Shown piece by piece: positions 5,377-6,853 of a DNA stretch of 6,853 bases. The DNA lies in NCBI GenBank assembly GCA_947259685.1, contig CAMYNC010000170.1, positions 1-6,853 of the forward strand, written 5' to 3'. The stretch comes from an uncultured Desulfuromonadales bacterium (GTDB lineage: Bacteria; Desulfobacterota; Desulfuromonadia; Desulfuromonadales; Geopsychrobacteraceae). Made by a program: the position numbers and the translations under genes. The notes beneath the pieces were generated by a model. It saw only the letters and a program-made list of their open reading frames with translations, had not been told where the DNA came from and made no database searches. How positions within the stretch are numbered: position 1 is the stretch's first letter; each line of letters opens with the position of its first letter.

Positions 5377-6588
5377 TTAGTGGGGACAATAAAGGATTTC
5401 TTTTTCCAACAGGCTGCACAATGTTTGTCTCGCGCCTGATTCACCAACTCCCTTCCCCCCAAGGGCCTGGATCATCTCTTTGCCACTGAAACCTGTGGTT
5501 TGATCCAGTAACAGCAGAACCGCCTGAGCGAGGGAGGGCTCGAGCACTGGTTGTGGTTCCCTGGTGTTGATTTTGTAACTGAGTGATTCGACCCGTTGGG
5601 CCTGATTGAGGTTGCGTTTTTCCACCATAAATGACACCTCAGGATTAACTGCGAAGGTTGCTGTGCTGATTCTCTCCTCGGCGATCGGTGCCCGAGCCTC
5701 ATTGGTCTGGTTGCAGATAACCAAAGCCAAACTTGGTCTTTCGAAGAATCTTTCAATAATTTTGTATTGCTCGACGTCATCGAGAGCTCTTAGCAGGGCG
5801 AGCAACTGCGGATCGGAGAAAAGTTTTTCGATCGACCAGTCCTCAGGTTCTGTCCAGCGGACAAATTTCATCCCGACATCATTGAGCCGTTGCCATAATG
5901 ACTCTATGTCGTAACTGACTTCATTGACATTAAGACTGCGGTCGACGAATTCGACATCATTGACCTGCGCGGTCTGCTCCCAGTAATTCCCTTTGAAAAT
6001 CGATTTTTCAGCAGCCTGGGCCAGGAGTCTGGCTGCCGGCATGCGCGCTTCGATCGATGGTTCTTTGGGGCAGAGTAATTCAATTCCTTCAATCAGACGA
6101 TATAGCGGCTGCCGGCCGTAACTGCCATAGATCATCAGGGAAATCACCCCGTGTGGCGCCAATAGCCTTTGCATGTTTTTCAGGCCAACCTCTGGATCCG
6201 ACAGGTGATGCAGGACACCGGAGGAGTAGATAACATCGAACCCTCCCGGTGGAATCTCAATCCCTTCCAGGGTCATCAGATCGGCCTGAACGAAGCTAAT
6301 ATTGCTCAGTCCCCGCGCCTGAGCATTTTGCTGAGCATCGGCCAGGCCGACAGTGTTGATATCGGCGCCTAAAAAGGACACATCCGGTTGCATGGTCGCT
6401 GCCCCGATCAAGCCCAGGCCACGTCCGCACCCGGCATCCAGGACCTTGAGGGGGGCGCCTTTTTCGGGAGCCTGGTTCACATAGCTCAGAAGCAGCCTGG
6501 CATCGAATCCGGCCCGCATATTTGGAACGCCGGCGGGGTAGGGGTACTGTTCATACATGTTTTTAACCGCGAGGGTGGTCTGGTCCAC
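5377..6588 (-). CDS. Class I SAM-dependent methyltransferase with extra C-terminal domain
   Basis: The 403-residue product opens with MYEQYPYP (11-18), a Y-x-x-Y-P-Y-P signature seen at the N-terminus of a family of polysaccharide- and locus-associated methyltransferases. Motif I is VLDAGCGRGLGLIGAA (49-64), which binds S-adenosylmethionine. LGADIN (73-78) supplies the acidic ribose-binding residue, and FVQADLMTL (99-107) plus FDVIYSSGVLHHLSDP (117-132) are the following core motifs. Residues 211-245 (including DRSLNVNEVSYDI) resemble the segment after the core in COG0500-type enzymes. The last 55 residues or so look like a small helical, perhaps winged-helix, domain of unknown role. The start is GTG at 6586-6588, set by GGAGG 6 nt upstream. 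It is the first gene of the run, so a sugar or glycan substrate is likely by context, but the substrate is not shown. Spacing to the next gene is 61 bp with no terminator seen. Confidence 0.88.
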   Translation of the reverse strand: MDQTTLAVKNMYEQYPYPAGVPNMRAGFDARLLLSYVNQAPEKGAPLKVLDAGCGRGLGLIGAATMQPDVSFLGADINTVGLADAQQNAQARGLSNISFVQADLMTLEGIEIPPGGFDVIYSSGVLHHLSDPEVGLKNMQRLLAPHGVISLMIYGSYGRQPLYRLIEGIELLCPKEPSIEARMPAARLLAQAAEKSIFKGNYWEQTAQVNDVEFVDRSLNVNEVSYDIESLWQRLNDVGMKFVRWTEPEDWSIEKLFSDPQLLALLRALDDVEQYKIIERFFERPSLALVICNQTNEARAPIAEERISTATFAVNPEVSFMVEKRNLNQAQRVESLSYKINTREPQPVLEPSLAQAVLLLLDQTTGFSGKEMIQALGGKGVGESGARQTLCSLLEKEILYCPH

Positions 6589-6594
6589 TGTCTG

Positions 6595-6599
6595 CCTCC
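6595..6599 (-). promoter_or_regulatory. Ribosome binding site fixing a GTG start
   Basis: GGAGG on the minus strand, 6 nt before the GTG at 6586-6588. It is the best-spaced signal in the region and sets the methyltransferase start. Confidence 0.75.
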
Positions 6600-6629
6600 A
6601 TTGGTGAATACTTGATTCAGGTTATCTCC

Positions 6630-6656
6630 CTATCGGTACTAAGCAATGAATAGTTA
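6630..6656 (-). promoter_or_regulatory. Weak sigma-28 (FliA)-like promoter candidate for the gene run
   Basis: On the minus strand, TAACTATT (6656-6649), 11 nt, then ACCGATAG (6637-6630). The FliA consensus is TAAAGTTT-N11-GCCGATAA; I count 5 of 8 and 6 of 8 matches with exact spacing. It would start transcription about 35 nt before the GTG at 6588. The class of promoter fits a flagellar glycosylation locus, but the -35 match is poor. Confidence 0.3.
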
Positions 6657-6669
6657 AATTAAATGAATA
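6645..6669 (-). repeat. Pair of 8-bp direct repeats in the upstream AT-rich region
   Basis: TATTCATT occurs twice on the minus strand (6669-6662 and 6652-6645), 9 nt apart and 17 bp from start to start. The second copy overlaps the -35 of the candidate promoter. The position suits an operator or activator site, but no regulator is implied by the sequence alone. Confidence 0.35.
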
Positions 6670-6853
6670 TCTTTATTTAGTTGCCCGCCTTGGAATGATT
6701 TTAATAAATTTTTTTCTATAGATTTTTTCCGTCGCTGCCGAGAAGGATATTACGCCGCGAGAAAACCAGGCACGAGGGGTGACCAGGAAGGTTGTCACCG
6801 GCGGCAAAAGACACTATCAGCTCAGAGCACGGACGCTCTTGTAACCAAACAAG
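6657..6853. other. Upstream intergenic stretch, no supported gene
   Basis: The part from about 6640 to 6730 is very AT-rich, with T-runs on the plus strand, unlike the GC-rich coding sequence beside it. Beyond 6730 the composition returns to normal. On the minus strand one frame is open from the right edge to a TAG at 6716-6718 (45 codons), and another ends at a TGA at 6817-6819 after 11 codons (ending SVRALS). Either could be the tail of an upstream gene, but I recognise neither. An inverted repeat GGTGAC-N10-GTCACC lies at 6778-6799, and AGAGC-N6-GCTCT lies near 6825-6840. Neither is followed by a T-run, so no terminator is called. Confidence 0.4.

Noticed and set aside
6778..6799. Inverted repeat GGTGAC-N10-GTCACC as a terminator
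   Set aside because: It has a short stem and a large loop, with no T-run after it on either strand; left only as a possible binding site.
6722..6844. Plus-strand 40-codon frame ending in TAA at 6842-6844
   Set aside because: It has only an internal GTG as start, no recognisable similarity, and is short enough to be chance.
1..6853. tRNA, rRNA, CRISPR array, insertion sequence or attachment site
   Set aside because: I saw no cloverleaf, repeat-spacer pattern, transposase motif or terminal inverted repeats with target duplications.

Overview
The window reads as part of a bacterial cell-surface or flagellar glycosylation locus. All six protein-coding genes lie on the minus strand and run right to left: SAM methyltransferase, SpsF/PseG-type fusion, ATP-grasp ligase, MAF (motility-associated factor) family glycosyltransferase, small helical protein, and polysaccharide pyruvyl transferase family protein (cut by the left edge). 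Base composition is moderately GC-rich. The gene set, the strong GGAGG-type ribosome binding sites and the GTG starts fit a motile Gram-negative bacterium. A Desulfuromonadales/Geobacter-like deltaproteobacterium is my best guess, but this is inference from gene content and not proven by any marker.

Layout. 6589-6853 is non-coding as far as I can tell. It has an AT-rich core, a pair of 8-bp direct repeats and a weak sigma-28-like promoter just upstream of the first gene. 6588-5377 is the methyltransferase. After a 61-bp spacer comes the two-domain gene 5315-3582. It overlaps the ATP-grasp gene (3585-2599) by ATGA. A 39-bp spacer with a strong Shine-Dalgarno precedes the MAF gene (2559-1285). 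The MAF gene overlaps the 93-codon gene (1288-1007) by ATGA. A 133-bp spacer (874-1006) precedes the pyruvyl transferase family gene (873 to beyond base 1). That spacer is the most interesting non-coding stretch: it holds two long interleaved inverted repeats, and blocks in the order seen in the GEMM-I (c-di-GMP-I) riboswitch, followed by a hairpin just before the ribosome binding site.

How the genes may work together (inference). The fusion protein would carry out two steps of CMP-nonulosonate-type sugar activation: nucleotide-sugar hydrolysis by the PseG-like half and cytidylyl transfer by the SpsF-like half. The ATP-grasp enzyme could join an amino acid or other carboxylate to an amino sugar. 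The methyltransferase could methylate the sugar or its substituent. The MAF protein would transfer the finished sugar to flagellin. The pyruvyl transferase family protein could add or modify a further group. The core nonulosonate synthase genes (PseI/NeuB, PseB, PseC, PseH) are not in this window, so the exact sugar cannot be stated.
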